From Hyalangium ruber (lineage in GTDB: Bacteria; Myxococcota; Myxococcia; Myxococcales; Myxococcaceae): a stretch of 64,000 nt of DNA. The stretch covers positions 124,001-188,000 of the forward strand of contig NZ_JAXIVS010000014.1 in assembly GCF_034259325.1 (NCBI RefSeq), in the 5' to 3' direction. Positions within the stretch are counted from its first letter, which is position 1, and each line of letters opens with the position of its first letter. A program made the translations under genes and the position numbers. Below, in pieces: positions 26,430 to 35,672 of this stretch. Under the pieces are notes generated by a model. The model made no database searches, was not told where the DNA came from, and saw only the letters and a list, made by a program, of their open reading frames with translations.

Positions 26430-29400
26430 ATGAAGACTTTGACTGTGAAGAACCTCCTCCGCACCGCGCTCGTGGCGGTGCTCGCCTGCGCGTTGCCCGC
26501 CGTTGCCGGACCCGACAACTTCGCGCTCGGCAACGGTCAGGATGGCGCGCTCGCGGTGAGCACGACCAACGTGGTCGTCAACTCCTACACCCAGGTCACC
26601 GCGCCCGCGGCGCCGGGAGACACCTCGCTCACCGTGAGCGCCCCCGCGGGCTTCACGGCGGGCAAGCTGGTGATGGTGCATCAGTCGACGGGCGTCGTGC
26701 CCGTGCCGCCCTCGGGTGGCTCCAACTCCTATGACCTCATCGCGGCCGATCCGGTGGGGCGCTGGGAGCTGGCGCGCATCGCGAGCGTGAGCGGAAACAC
26801 GCTCAACCTGACGGCGCCGCTGTTCAACGCGTACACCGCGAACGTGACCCAGCTCGTCCTGGTGCGCGAGTACACCAGCGTCACGGTGGACGCGGGCGCG
26901 AGCCTCACCGCGCAGGCGTGGAACGGGACCACCGGTGGCATCCTGGCCTTCCTGGCCACGGGGGACGTGCTGCTCGAGGGTGACCTCTCGGTGGAGGGCA
27001 AGGGCTTCCGCGGCGGCGTCTACGTGGCAGACTCCAACGTGAACCGCACGGGCTGCACGGGCATCGACGAGCCGGCGCCCGCGGGTGGCCAGAAGGGCGA
27101 GGGCATCGCCAACACGCGCTATGGGGCCGCGGTTACCGGGCGCGGGCAGGTGCTCAACGGCGGCGGTGGCGGTGTGTGCTCCCGCTCCGGTGGCGGTGGC
27201 GGCGGTAACGCCGGCGCGGGCGGCCAGGGTGGTAACACCGACTCGGTGTTCGACCCGACGCTGGGCCGGCCGGTGGGCGGCATCGGCGGTGCGCGGCTGC
27301 TCTATACGGACGTGTTCAACCGCATGACGTTCGGCGGTGGTGGCGGCGCGGGCCACGGCAACTTCATCGGGACCCGGACCGGCGGCGCGGGCGGTGGCAT
27401 CCTCTTCATGCGTGCCATGAACCTGGACGGCGGTGGCACCATCAACGTCAGTGGTGTGCAGGGCACCAGCGCGACCAACATCGCCGCGGGCAATGGTGGT
27501 GGCGGTGGCGGCACCGCCTACCTGCGCTTCGCCTCGCTGGCCAACTGCTTCGTGCTCGCTCAGGGTGGACCCGGAGGCGGCACCAACGCGGGCTCGCGGT
27601 TCGTGGGGCCCGGTGGCGGCGGCGGCGGCGGCTACGTGCTGCTGCAGTCCGGCGTGGGCCTGTGCGCGCTCGGCCTCGATGGCGCCAACGCGGGCCAGAC
27701 GGCCACGCGTCCCCCCGGTCAGTCGGACTCGTACTATGGCGCGATTGGCGGCAACCCCGGCACTCCCCGCGTGCTGACAGAGGGCTACCCCCTGCTGTCG
27801 CCGCCCGTGGTGGTGACGCCGGCCAACGGCTCCGCCACCAACGACACGACGCCCACGTACTCGGGCACGCTGCCCGGCACCTTCCCGGCGGGCACCGAGA
27901 TCATCATCTATGTGGATGGAGCCCCGGTGGGGACCGTGCCGGTGGATGCCTCTGGCAACTGGTCGTTCACGCCGACCGCGCCGCTGGCGCAGGGTTCGCA
28001 CACGGTGAACGCCGTCGCCTCCGTTCCGGGGCAGTCGGTGCAGAGCGTCCTGAGCAACACCAACACCTTCACGGTGGACCTCACCGCTCCGACGGTGGCT
28101 GTGACGACGCCGGCCGAGGGCTCGAGCACCAACGACTCGACGCCGACCTACAGCGGTACGGTGGAGGCGGGCAGCACCGTCTCCATCACCGTGGATGGCA
28201 CGGTGCTGGGCAATGCCATCGTGACGGGCACCACGTGGACGTTCACGCCGACGGTTCCTCTGGCCGATGGCCCGCACACGGTGACCGCTACGGCCACGGA
28301 CACGGCGGGCAACACCGCCACCGACAGCAATGCCTTCACGGTGGATACGGTGGCGACCGTGGCCGTGCTGGTGCCGGCGGATGGCTCGGCCACCAACGAC
28401 TCGACGCCGACTTATAGCGGCACGGTGGAGGCCGGTAGCACCGTGGTTATCACCGTGGATGGCACGGTGGTGGGCAACGCCACGGTGACGGGTACCACGT
28501 GGACGTTTACGCCTGTCGTCCCGCTGGTCGATGGTCCGCACACGGTGATCGCCACGGCCACCGATACGCTGGGCAACACCGCCACCGACAGCAATTCCTT
28601 CACCGTGGACACCTTGGTCGCGGTGGACGTGCTGACTCCGGCCGATGGCTCGAGCACCAACGACACCACGCCGACCTATAGCGGTACGGTGGAAGCGGGC
28701 AGCACCGTGGTCATCACCGTGGATGGCACGGTGGTGGGCAACGCCACGGTGACGGGCACGAGCTGGACGTTCACGCCGACGGTCCCGCTGGCCGATGGTC
28801 CGCACACGGTGACGGCTACCGCCACCGACGCGCTGGGCAACATCGGCAGCGACTCCAACACCTTCACCGTCGACACCCTGGTCGCGGTCGATGTGGTGAC
28901 GCCGGCCAATGGCTCGACGACCAACGACTCGACGCCGACCTATAGCGGTACGGTGGAGGCGGGCAGCACCGTCGTCATCACCGTGGACGGCACGGTGGTG
29001 GGCACTGCCACGGTGACGGGCACGAGCTGGACGTTCACGCCGACCACGCCGCTGGCTGATGGCCCGCACACGGTGACCGCCACGGCCACCGACACGCTGG
29101 GCAACACGGGCACCGACTCCAATACCTTCACCGTCGACACCGTCGTCACGGTGAGTGTGACGACGCCCGCCGAGGGCTCGACGACCAACGATTCGACGCC
29201 GACCTACAGCGGTACCGTGGAGGCGGGCAGCACGGTCTCCATCTCCGTGGACGGCACGGTGGTGGGCACTGCCACCGTGACGGGCACTACCTGGACGTTC
29301 ACGCCGACCACGCCGCTGGCTGATGGTCCGCACACGGTGACGGCCACCGCTACCGACACGCTGGGCAACACGGGCAGCGACTCCAATACCTTCACTGTCG

Positions 29401-31916
29401 ACACCGTCGTCACGGTGAGCGTGACCACGCCCGCTGAGGGCTCGACGACCAATGACTCGACGCCGACCTACACGGGTACGGTGGAGGCCGGTAGCACGGT
29501 CGTCATCACCGTGGATGGCACGGTGGTGGGCAACGCCACCGTGACGGGCACCACCTGGACGTTCACACCGACCACGCCGCTGGCTGATGGTCCGCACATG
29601 GTGACGGCTACCGCCACCGACGCGTTGGGCAACACCGGCAGCGACTCCAACACCTTCACTGTCGACACCTTGGTCGCGGTGGAGGTGCTGGCTCCGGCCG
29701 AGGGCTCGACGACCAACGACTCGACGCCGACCTACAGCGGCACGGTGGAGGCCGGTAGCACCGTGGTCATCACCGTGGACGGCACGGTGGTGGGTAATGC
29801 CACGGTGACGGGCACTACCTGGACGTTCACGCCGACCACTCCGCTGGCCGATGGTCCGCACACGGTGACGGCCACCGCTACCGACACGCTGGGCAATACG
29901 GGCAGCGACTCCAATACCTTCACTGTCGACACCGTCGTCACGGTGAGCGTGACCACGCCCGCTGAGGGCTCGACGACCAATGACTCGACGCCGACCTACA
30001 CGGGTACGGTGGAGGCCGGTAGCACGGTCGTCATCACCGTGGATGGCACGGTGGTGGGCAACGCCACCGTGACGGGCACCACCTGGACGTTCACACCGAC
30101 CACGCCGCTGGCTGATGGTCCGCACATGGTGACGGCTACCGCCACCGACGCGTTGGGCAACACCGGCAGCGACTCCAACACCTTCACTGTCGACACCACC
30201 GTCACGGTGAGCGTGACGTCTCCGGCGGACGGCTCGAGCACCAACGACTCGACGCCGACCTATACCGGTACGGTGGAGGCGGGCAGCACCGTCGTCATCA
30301 CCGTGGATGGCACCGTGATCGGCAATGCCACGGTGACGGGCACCACGTGGACGTTTACTCCGACCGTCCCGCTGGCCGATGGTCCGCACACGGTGACGGC
30401 TACCGCCACCGACGCGCTGGGCAACACCGGCAGCGACTCCAACACCTTCACGGTGAATACCCTGGTCGTGGTCGATGTGGTGACGCCGGCCGAGGGCGCG
30501 GTCATCAATGACACGACGCCGGAGTACAGCGGCACCGTGGGCGCCGGCAGCACCGTCGTCATCAGCGTGGACGGCGTCGTGCTGGGCAATGCCACTGTCA
30601 CGGGCACCACCTGGACGTTCACGCCGACGACTCCGCTGCCCGATGGCATCCACACGGTGACGGCCACCGCCACCGACACGCTGGGCAACACCGGCAGCGA
30701 CTCCAACACCTTCACTGTCGACACCGTCGTCACGGTGGATGTGCAGGAGCCGGCCAATGGCTCGGTCACCAACAACGCGACGCCGACCTACAGCGGTACG
30801 GTGGAGGCGGGCAGCACCGTCGTCATCACCGTGGATGGCATCGTGCTGGGCAGCGCCACCGTGACGGGCACCACCTGGACGTTCACGCCGACCACGCCGC
30901 TGGCGGATGGCGCCCACACGGTGACCGCCACGGCCACCGACACGCTGGGCAACACCGGCAGCGACTCCAATACCTTCACCGTCGACACCATCGTCACGGT
31001 GAGCGTGACGACGCCCTCCGAGGGCGCCACCGGCATCGACCCGCTGCCGACCTACAGCGGCACGGTAGAGGCGGACAGCACCGTCGTCATCACCGTGGAC
31101 GGCACCGTGCTGGGCAATGCCACCGTGACGGGCACCACCTGGACGTTCATCCCGACCACGCCGCTGGCGGCCGGTCCCCACTCGGTGACCGCCACGGCCA
31201 CCGATGCGGTGGGCAACACCGCCAGCGACACCAACGCCTTCACTGTCGGCAGCATCGCCCCGGGCATCCCCGTGGTGACCTACCCGACCCCCGGCCTGGT
31301 GACGAACGACCCCACGCCTCCCTACGCCGGAACCGCCGACCCGGGCAGCATCGTCACCATCATCGTGGACGGCAATGTGGTGGGCACCGTCACGGCGGAC
31401 GAGACGGGCCACTGGACGCTCGACGACTCCACCGTGGTGCTGCCCGATGGCCCGCACACCGTAACCGCCGTCGCCACCGACCCCGACACTAACGAGACCA
31501 CCGAGTCCGCGCCGGTGGACTTCGTCGTCGACACCACGCCTCCGGACACCACCATCGTCTCCGGACCCTCGGGCGAGACGAACAGCCCGGACGCCACGTT
31601 CGACTTCAGCTCCCCCGAGCCCGGCGTGACGTACGAGTGCAGCCTCGATGGCGGCGACTTCGTCCCGTGTTCCGACCCCGTCACCTTCGAGGACCTCGAG
31701 GAGGGTGACCACACCCTCGTGGTCCGCGCGCGCGACAGCGCCGGCAACGTGGACCCGACGCCCGAGACCCGCACCTGGACCTATCGCCGCATCGTCGACC
31801 GCGACTTCCTCGGCGATGGCATCGGCTGCGCGGCCACCGGCGGTGATCCGTCGTCCCTGGCGATGATGGGCATGGCGGTGCTCTCCGCGCTGCTCGCCCG
31901 TCGGCGCCAGCGCTGA
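26430..31916 (+). CDS. Giant Ig-like repeat surface protein with MYXO-CTERM-like tail
   Basis: The protein has 1,828 residues. It starts with a Sec signal (LLRTALVAVLACALPAVAG). A Gly-rich beta-helix-like region (~225-430) follows. About 13-14 Ig-like domains of 88 residues follow from ~460 to ~1610, each with TPTYSGTVEAGSTVVITVDG and PLADGPHTVTATATDTLGNT. Two further diverged domains carry Cys (YECSLDGGDFVPCSDPV). The end is GDGIGC, a hydrophobic helix (LAMMGMAVLSALLA) and RRRQR. That Cys-helix-Arg plan resembles MYXO-CTERM, a signal for sorting by a myxosortase and outer-surface anchoring. The protein is a likely adhesin or surface fibre. GGGGGAAG precedes ATG 26430. Confidence 0.92.
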   Translation: MKTLTVKNLLRTALVAVLACALPAVAGPDNFALGNGQDGALAVSTTNVVVNSYTQVTAPAAPGDTSLTVSAPAGFTAGKLVMVHQSTGVVPVPPSGGSNSYDLIAADPVGRWELARIASVSGNTLNLTAPLFNAYTANVTQLVLVREYTSVTVDAGASLTAQAWNGTTGGILAFLATGDVLLEGDLSVEGKGFRGGVYVADSNVNRTGCTGIDEPAPAGGQKGEGIANTRYGAAVTGRGQVLNGGGGGVCSRSGGGGGGNAGAGGQGGNTDSVFDPTLGRPVGGIGGARLLYTDVFNRMTFGGGGGAGHGNFIGTRTGGAGGGILFMRAMNLDGGGTINVSGVQGTSATNIAAGNGGGGGGTAYLRFASLANCFVLAQGGPGGGTNAGSRFVGPGGGGGGGYVLLQSGVGLCALGLDGANAGQTATRPPGQSDSYYGAIGGNPGTPRVLTEGYPLLSPPVVVTPANGSATNDTTPTYSGTLPGTFPAGTEIIIYVDGAPVGTVPVDASGNWSFTPTAPLAQGSHTVNAVASVPGQSVQSVLSNTNTFTVDLTAPTVAVTTPAEGSSTNDSTPTYSGTVEAGSTVSITVDGTVLGNAIVTGTTWTFTPTVPLADGPHTVTATATDTAGNTATDSNAFTVDTVATVAVLVPADGSATNDSTPTYSGTVEAGSTVVITVDGTVVGNATVTGTTWTFTPVVPLVDGPHTVIATATDTLGNTATDSNSFTVDTLVAVDVLTPADGSSTNDTTPTYSGTVEAGSTVVITVDGTVVGNATVTGTSWTFTPTVPLADGPHTVTATATDALGNIGSDSNTFTVDTLVAVDVVTPANGSTTNDSTPTYSGTVEAGSTVVITVDGTVVGTATVTGTSWTFTPTTPLADGPHTVTATATDTLGNTGTDSNTFTVDTVVTVSVTTPAEGSTTNDSTPTYSGTVEAGSTVSISVDGTVVGTATVTGTTWTFTPTTPLADGPHTVTATATDTLGNTGSDSNTFTVDTVVTVSVTTPAEGSTTNDSTPTYTGTVEAGSTVVITVDGTVVGNATVTGTTWTFTPTTPLADGPHMVTATATDALGNTGSDSNTFTVDTLVAVEVLAPAEGSTTNDSTPTYSGTVEAGSTVVITVDGTVVGNATVTGTTWTFTPTTPLADGPHTVTATATDTLGNTGSDSNTFTVDTVVTVSVTTPAEGSTTNDSTPTYTGTVEAGSTVVITVDGTVVGNATVTGTTWTFTPTTPLADGPHMVTATATDALGNTGSDSNTFTVDTTVTVSVTSPADGSSTNDSTPTYTGTVEAGSTVVITVDGTVIGNATVTGTTWTFTPTVPLADGPHTVTATATDALGNTGSDSNTFTVNTLVVVDVVTPAEGAVINDTTPEYSGTVGAGSTVVISVDGVVLGNATVTGTTWTFTPTTPLPDGIHTVTATATDTLGNTGSDSNTFTVDTVVTVDVQEPANGSVTNNATPTYSGTVEAGSTVVITVDGIVLGSATVTGTTWTFTPTTPLADGAHTVTATATDTLGNTGSDSNTFTVDTIVTVSVTTPSEGATGIDPLPTYSGTVEADSTVVITVDGTVLGNATVTGTTWTFIPTTPLAAGPHSVTATATDAVGNTASDTNAFTVGSIAPGIPVVTYPTPGLVTNDPTPPYAGTADPGSIVTIIVDGNVVGTVTADETGHWTLDDSTVVLPDGPHTVTAVATDPDTNETTESAPVDFVVDTTPPDTTIVSGPSGETNSPDATFDFSSPEPGVTYECSLDGGDFVPCSDPVTFEDLEEGDHTLVVRARDSAGNVDPTPETRTWTYRRIVDRDFLGDGIGCAATGGDPSSLAMMGMAVLSALLARRRQR
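28099..31266 (+). repeat. Tandem 264-bp (88-codon) Ig-like coding repeats
   Basis: Twelve or so units follow one another at exactly 264 bp, for example units near 28627, 28891, 29155, 29419, 29683 and 29947. Units differ mainly in linker codons. Such arrays vary in copy number by recombination. Confidence 0.95.
29370..30197 (+). repeat. Perfect 300-bp duplication at 528-bp offset inside the repeat array
   Basis: The 300 bases 29370-29669 and 29898-30197 read identically, including rare choices such as CACATGGTGACGG and GCGTTGGGC. The neighbouring units are clearly diverged. This points to recent unequal crossing-over or gene conversion across two repeat units. Confidence 0.85.
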
Positions 31917-31925
31917 TGCCTCCAC

Positions 31926-31955
31926 GCCAGCCCCTTCCCCTGCGAGGGGGCTGGC
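31926..31955 (+). terminator. Hairpin terminator after the surface protein
   Basis: GCCAGCCCC (31926-31934) pairs perfectly with GGGGCTGGC (31947-31955) around an 12-nt loop. A second GC hairpin (AGGGCCCCGG/CCGGGGGCCT) follows at about 31959-31986. No strong T-run is present. The rest of the 360-bp gap is described by the inverted repeat at 32081-32106. Confidence 0.6.
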
Positions 31956-32080
31956 TCCAGGGCCCCGGTGACACCCGCCGGGGGCCTCGCATGTAGGACA
32001 GGGGCCCGACTCAGAGGGTGGGGACCCCTGCTCCAGAGCCGGTCGCTTCACCCGCAGTGCTGTCGAGCGCTCTCGGATGC

Positions 32081-32106
32081 CGAACCGACCCGTCAGGTCG
32101 GATTCG
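32081..32106. promoter_or_regulatory. Inverted repeat in the leader of the cyclase gene
   Basis: CGAACCGACC (32081-32090) and GGTCGGATTCG (32096-32106) form an 10-bp stem with one bulged base and a five-base loop. It lies about 170 bp before the start codon of the MshEN-REC-cyclase gene. It may be an operator or an RNA hairpin. Confidence 0.4.
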
Positions 32107-32276
32107 TCGGAAATTGGACGAAAGGACAGGGCGAGAGGAAAGGAGTCGGCGAGGGGGCCGGAGGCTTCGCGCCGTGCTTCTGTGGCTGCCCGTGTCGGAC
32201 CCGGTGCGGTAGGCTCCGAAGTCCATGAAGGGAGTTTCCCCGCCACCCCCCCTCTGGGTGGCAGAGTCCCGCCTTG

Positions 32277-33740
32277 ATGAGTGCCTCCAGTCCCCTCTTC
32301 GGTGACCTCCTGCTCAAGCTCGGGCTCGTCACGCCCAGCCAGGTCCAGGAGGCGCTCGCCCTACAGGCCCTCACCGGCCAGCGCGTGGGCGAGGCCCTCA
32401 TCTCACTGGGCTACGTCACCCGCGAGCAGATCCAGGACGCGCTCGGCGAGGCCCTGGGCCTCACCAGTGACAAGGCCCCCTCGCACCCGCCCCTGGGCGA
32501 GCTGCTCGTGGGGCTCAAGTACATCTCCCTCGGTCAGCTCGAGGAGGCGCTCGCCTTCCAACGCAAGGACGGGCGCAAGCTCGGCGAGATCCTCGTCGAG
32601 ATGGGCCACTGCACCTACAAGCAGATCTACGAGGCGCTCAGCCTCCAGGGCCGCATCTCCGGCAGACAGGAGGCGCCTCGGCCCTCCACCGAGGGCAAGC
32701 ACCGCGTCATGGTGGTGGATGACAGCCCCCTGGCCTGCGCCTTCGTGCAGGAGGGCCTCGAGGCCCTGGGTTATGAAGTGGTTTCCTTCCAGGACCCATA
32801 CGCCGCGCTGGACCGAGTGACGAAGGTGCAGCCGGCCATCGTCCTCACGGACCTGGACATGCCTGGGTTGGACGGCGTCGAGCTGTGCCGCCGGCTCAAG
32901 GACGGGCCCGCGCGGCAAGTGCCCGTCATCATCCTCACCGCCAACGACAGCGAGACCGAGCGCGTGCAGGGCCTGCGCGCCGGCGCCGACGACTACGTCA
33001 ACAAGTCGGCCTCCATGGATGAGCTGTCGGCGCGCATCGAGTCCGTCATGCGCCGTACCGGCGAGACGGAGCGCATGCGCAAGCTGTTCGCGCGCTACAC
33101 CTCCGACGCCGTGGTGGAGGAGATTCTCAAGAGCCCCGACACCGTGGTGCTCACCGGTGAGAAGCGCGAGGTGACGGTGCTCTTCGCCGACATCCGCAAC
33201 TTCACTGGCCTCGCCGAGAGCCTGCCTCCCGAGCAGGTGGTGGGCGTGCTCAACCAGGTGCTCGGGCGGCTGTCGGACGCGGTGCTCACCTGCGGCGGCA
33301 CGCTGGACAAGTTCCTCGGCGATGGGCTCATGGCCGTGTGGGGCGCGCCCGTGCATCGGCCGGATGACGCGCTGCGGGCGCTGCAGGCCGCCAAGATGAT
33401 GATGCTGGCCATGATGGAACTGCGCCAGGAGGCCGAGGCGGAGATGGTCGCCAACGGCTACGAGGGCAAGCCCCTGGTGCTGGAGCTGGGCATCGGTATC
33501 AACTCGGGCGTGGTGGTGGCCGGCAACATCGGCGGCTCCATGCGCACCGAGTACACCTGCATCGGCGACGCGGTGAACGTGGCCGCGCGCCTGTGCGCCC
33601 TGGCCGGCGGTGGAGAGATTCTCGTGGGCGAGCGCACGCACTGGCTCGTTCAGGGTAAAGAGGTCACCTTCGAAGAGCTGCCTCCCGTGCTCCTGCGCGG
33701 TAAGCAGCAGAAGGTCCCTCTCTTCAAGCTGGTGACATGA
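32277..33740 (+). CDS. MshEN-MshEN-REC-class III nucleotide cyclase signalling protein
   Basis: The protein has 487 residues. Two MshEN-like domains lie at ~5-60 and ~70-125 ([40 protein letters not shown]); such domains bind cyclic di-GMP in other proteins. A REC domain follows (~140-265) with DDSP, the phospho-acceptor Asp in [13 protein letters not shown], the Thr in ILTAND and the Lys in YVNKSAS. A class III adenylate/guanylate cyclase domain ends the protein (~280-485) with [22 protein letters not shown] and [12 protein letters not shown]. The architecture suggests cyclase output controlled both by phosphorylation and by a cyclic dinucleotide. ATG 32277 is chosen over TTG 32274. The stop overlaps the pseudopilin start as ATGA. 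Confidence 0.92.
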   Translation: MSASSPLFGDLLLKLGLVTPSQVQEALALQALTGQRVGEALISLGYVTREQIQDALGEALGLTSDKAPSHPPLGELLVGLKYISLGQLEEALAFQRKDGRKLGEILVEMGHCTYKQIYEALSLQGRISGRQEAPRPSTEGKHRVMVVDDSPLACAFVQEGLEALGYEVVSFQDPYAALDRVTKVQPAIVLTDLDMPGLDGVELCRRLKDGPARQVPVIILTANDSETERVQGLRAGADDYVNKSASMDELSARIESVMRRTGETERMRKLFARYTSDAVVEEILKSPDTVVLTGEKREVTVLFADIRNFTGLAESLPPEQVVGVLNQVLGRLSDAVLTCGGTLDKFLGDGLMAVWGAPVHRPDDALRALQAAKMMMLAMMELRQEAEAEMVANGYEGKPLVLELGIGINSGVVVAGNIGGSMRTEYTCIGDAVNVAARLCALAGGGEILVGERTHWLVQGKEVTFEELPPVLLRGKQQKVPLFKLVT

Positions 33741-34120
33741 GCAACCCCCCGACTCGTTCCTTCCCCATCGGCCGCGTCATCCTGGCGGTGGTGGCGCTCT
33801 GTGTGGTGGTGCTCGTGGCGGCGCGCGGGCTGCGTGGCCCGAAGGACCCCTCCTGGAGCGCCATCCACACGGACTTCAATGCGCTGAAGGCCGCCCTGGA
33901 GAAGTACCGCGCCGACGGTGGCTCCTTGCCCGAGGAGGGCGCGCTGGACTTCCTCGTGCCCAAGTACCTGCCCGCCATCCCCGTGGACCCGTGGGGCCGG
34001 CCCTACGTCTACTCGAGCAATGGCACGGTGGTGTTCCTCGCCTCGCTCGGGCAGGACGGGCTGCGCGGCGGCGCCGGGGCCGACCAGGACCACACCATTC
34101 ACGATGGCCACCAGCCTTGA
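33737..34120 (+). CDS. Short pseudopilin-like (GspG-type) membrane protein
   Basis: The protein has 127 residues. An N-terminal membrane helix ([20 protein letters not shown]) is followed by an amphipathic helix with [20 protein letters not shown] and then the family signature [15 protein letters not shown] and [10 protein letters not shown], which is the calcium-binding C-terminal loop of type II secretion major pseudopilins. A prepilin peptidase motif (G-F-T-L-E) is not seen at the N-terminus, so it may be processed differently or act as a membrane-bound single protein. The ATGA overlap with the cyclase gene indicates that the two act together; MshEN domains also occur in type II secretion/pilus ATPases, which fits. 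Confidence 0.82.
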   Translation: MSNPPTRSFPIGRVILAVVALCVVVLVAARGLRGPKDPSWSAIHTDFNALKAALEKYRADGGSLPEEGALDFLVPKYLPAIPVDPWGRPYVYSSNGTVVFLASLGQDGLRGGAGADQDHTIHDGHQP

Positions 34121-34186
34121 GCTGGGGAACCTCGAAGGCAGCACCTCGTGTAAACTGGGACTCCAAGTGAAGGGAGTCTCACCGAG

Positions 34187-34762
34187 ATGCCAAGACGCGG
34201 ACTGAGGTGGATGTCGATAGGGCTGTTCCTTGGGAGTGCGGTGGCCAGCGTTGGCTGCGGCGCCCCCCCGCAGGACGCTGTGGCCACGGAGCCGGGAGAG
34301 GCCCGTCACGAACTCGGCGTGGCCAGCACCTGCACCTACTCCCTCTGGGGCTGGGGCATGAAGGTTCTGCGGGATCAGCGGACCAACCTCATCAACTACG
34401 AGGGAGATCTGGAGCTCGCGGTGCGCTACAGCGCCAACGGAGTCACCTTGCCCAGGTACCCGGAACCCTCGGAGGGCGTCTCCTATTACAAGGTCCCGTA
34501 CCCGGAGCACTACAACCGCCCTGGCTACATCACCGACGTCGTCTCTTCTGTCGAGGCTCCCGTCACCATCACGCTCACCGCCGAAGTCTGGGAGATTGAA
34601 AACGGGCTGCAGGGCGACACGGATTACGGCGTCGCGTCGATCCCCATGACGTTGAACTGCGTCGACACGAGCATCTCGGGAAACATCGACGTCAGCGTTC
34701 CCGGAGACAACAACAAGGAGAGAACGGGGCTCGTCCAGGTCTGGATCGACGCGTTCAGATGA
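34187..34762 (+). CDS. Predicted lipoprotein of unknown function
   Basis: The protein has 191 residues. MPRRGLRWMSIGLFLGSAVASVGC is a lipoprotein signal ending at Cys-24. The mature part is beta-rich (LELAVRYSANGVTLPRY, PVTITLTAEVWEIEN, SGNIDVSVPGD) with two Cys residues. I recognise no family. AAGGGAG lies 11 bp before ATG 34187. It stands alone between the pseudopilin and a convergent immunity gene. Confidence 0.75.
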   Translation: MPRRGLRWMSIGLFLGSAVASVGCGAPPQDAVATEPGEARHELGVASTCTYSLWGWGMKVLRDQRTNLINYEGDLELAVRYSANGVTLPRYPEPSEGVSYYKVPYPEHYNRPGYITDVVSSVEAPVTITLTAEVWEIENGLQGDTDYGVASIPMTLNCVDTSISGNIDVSVPGDNNKERTGLVQVWIDAFR

Positions 34763-35067
34763 TTCCTAACCCCTTTCAGCACAGTTGCCGAAGGTGCTGA
34801 GCGATGGCCATCGTTTCCGTGGAGGCAGAGCGATCAGGGCTTGAGCGCCTGCCCAGGGCGGGGGCTGAGCAAACCTGTCAGACATCAGACAGGTTGGGCA
34901 GAAGCGCCGCCGGGGCAGCCCCTAATGCAAGACCCGGAGCCAACTTTCCACTGCGCAGCCTTCAGCACCTGGCGGAAGCGCCTGAGCGGCGATGCACACG
35001 AGAGGCGGCGGTCCTCTCTCGGGAACTGGGTCTTCACTCACTTACCTGAAGGGGATTAGGAGTTCGT
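34763..35067. other. Intergenic region with copy 1 of the interspersed palindrome
   Basis: This 305-bp gap lies between two convergent genes. Apart from the palindrome at 34872-34895 I see no gene, ribosome site or promoter in it. Small open frames crossing it lack codon bias. Confidence 0.6.
34872..34895 (+). repeat. Interspersed palindrome, copy 1
   Basis: AACCTGTC (34872-34879), loop AGACATCA, GACAGGTT (34888-34895). The 3' flank GGGCAGAAGCGCC continues the similarity to the copies at 48681 (opposite strand) and 52221. Confidence 0.85.
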
Positions 35068-35631
35068 TTAGACCTCCTCGAATCTCGTGCCCGTGGCGCC
35101 CATGCGCTCCAGGGCGTCCTTGAGCTCCTCGGAGACGATCAGAACGACCTCCCAGCCGTCAGGACGGAACACCTTGGCGTTGCCCACCTTCGCCTTGTCG
35201 ATGCGCAAGCGATCCACGCCCATGTATTGCCCGACCTTCTCGGGCACCCCATGCTCTGGCTTCCAGAAGCTCACCTCGGACGCCTCTTCGTCGATGCAGC
35301 GGATGAGGCGCGTTGCCACGAGGACGAGGTACTGATCCGGTTGGCCCTCGATGTCCGCGGGGATCAACTGCACGTCGCTGGGAGCCCGCTCCGCCAGCAT
35401 GGCGGCCACCTTGACGTGGACGACGGGAGTCCTGATTCCTGCTTCTGAGAAGTCCAGCGGTCTGCCTTCAACCTCGATGGGGATCTTCAGCCGGCCCGTC
35501 ACCTGCACGGGCGCTCCTCGCTTGAAGTCCCAGTCGCGCAGCTTGCGGCCCTGAGGGTCGATGGGCGTATCCAGATGCCAGCGGTGGGGGACATGGACGT
35601 CGTCGGCGAGCCTGAAGAAGCGCGGGGACAT
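35068..35631 (-). CDS. Imm11-type (DUF1629) immunity protein, probable SitI
   Basis: The protein has 187 residues. It opens with FFRLADDVHVPHRWHLDTPI and closes with EVVLIVSEELKDALERMGATG, the pattern of the DUF1629/Imm11 family common in myxobacteria. Other blocks are FSEAGIRTPVVHVKVAAML and LVATRLIRCIDEEASEVSFW. Family members are immunity proteins encoded right after polymorphic toxin genes. The gene directly upstream on the same strand is only a remnant of a SitA-like toxin, so this immunity gene appears to have outlived its toxin. That could still protect against kin that carry the active toxin. ATG 35631 is followed by typical family residues. It converges on the lipoprotein gene at 34762. 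Confidence 0.85.
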   Translation of the reverse strand: MSPRFFRLADDVHVPHRWHLDTPIDPQGRKLRDWDFKRGAPVQVTGRLKIPIEVEGRPLDFSEAGIRTPVVHVKVAAMLAERAPSDVQLIPADIEGQPDQYLVLVATRLIRCIDEEASEVSFWKPEHGVPEKVGQYMGVDRLRIDKAKVGNAKVFRPDGWEVVLIVSEELKDALERMGATGTRFEEV

Positions 35632-35672
35632 GGGGAAGTTCTAGCGTCATTGCCCCAGGGTCACGAGTCGGT

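Noticed and set aside
28099-31266. CRISPR-like array of regular repeats
   Set aside because: The period is 264 bp and codes for Ig-like domains in one open frame; there are no short repeats with unique spacers and no cas genes.
26379-32246. Very long open frame on the minus strand opposite the surface protein gene (about 1,955 codons)
   Set aside because: It is a by-product of regular GC-rich repeats on the plus strand. It has His/Arg/Gly low-complexity content and no start signal, and mirrors the repeat period.
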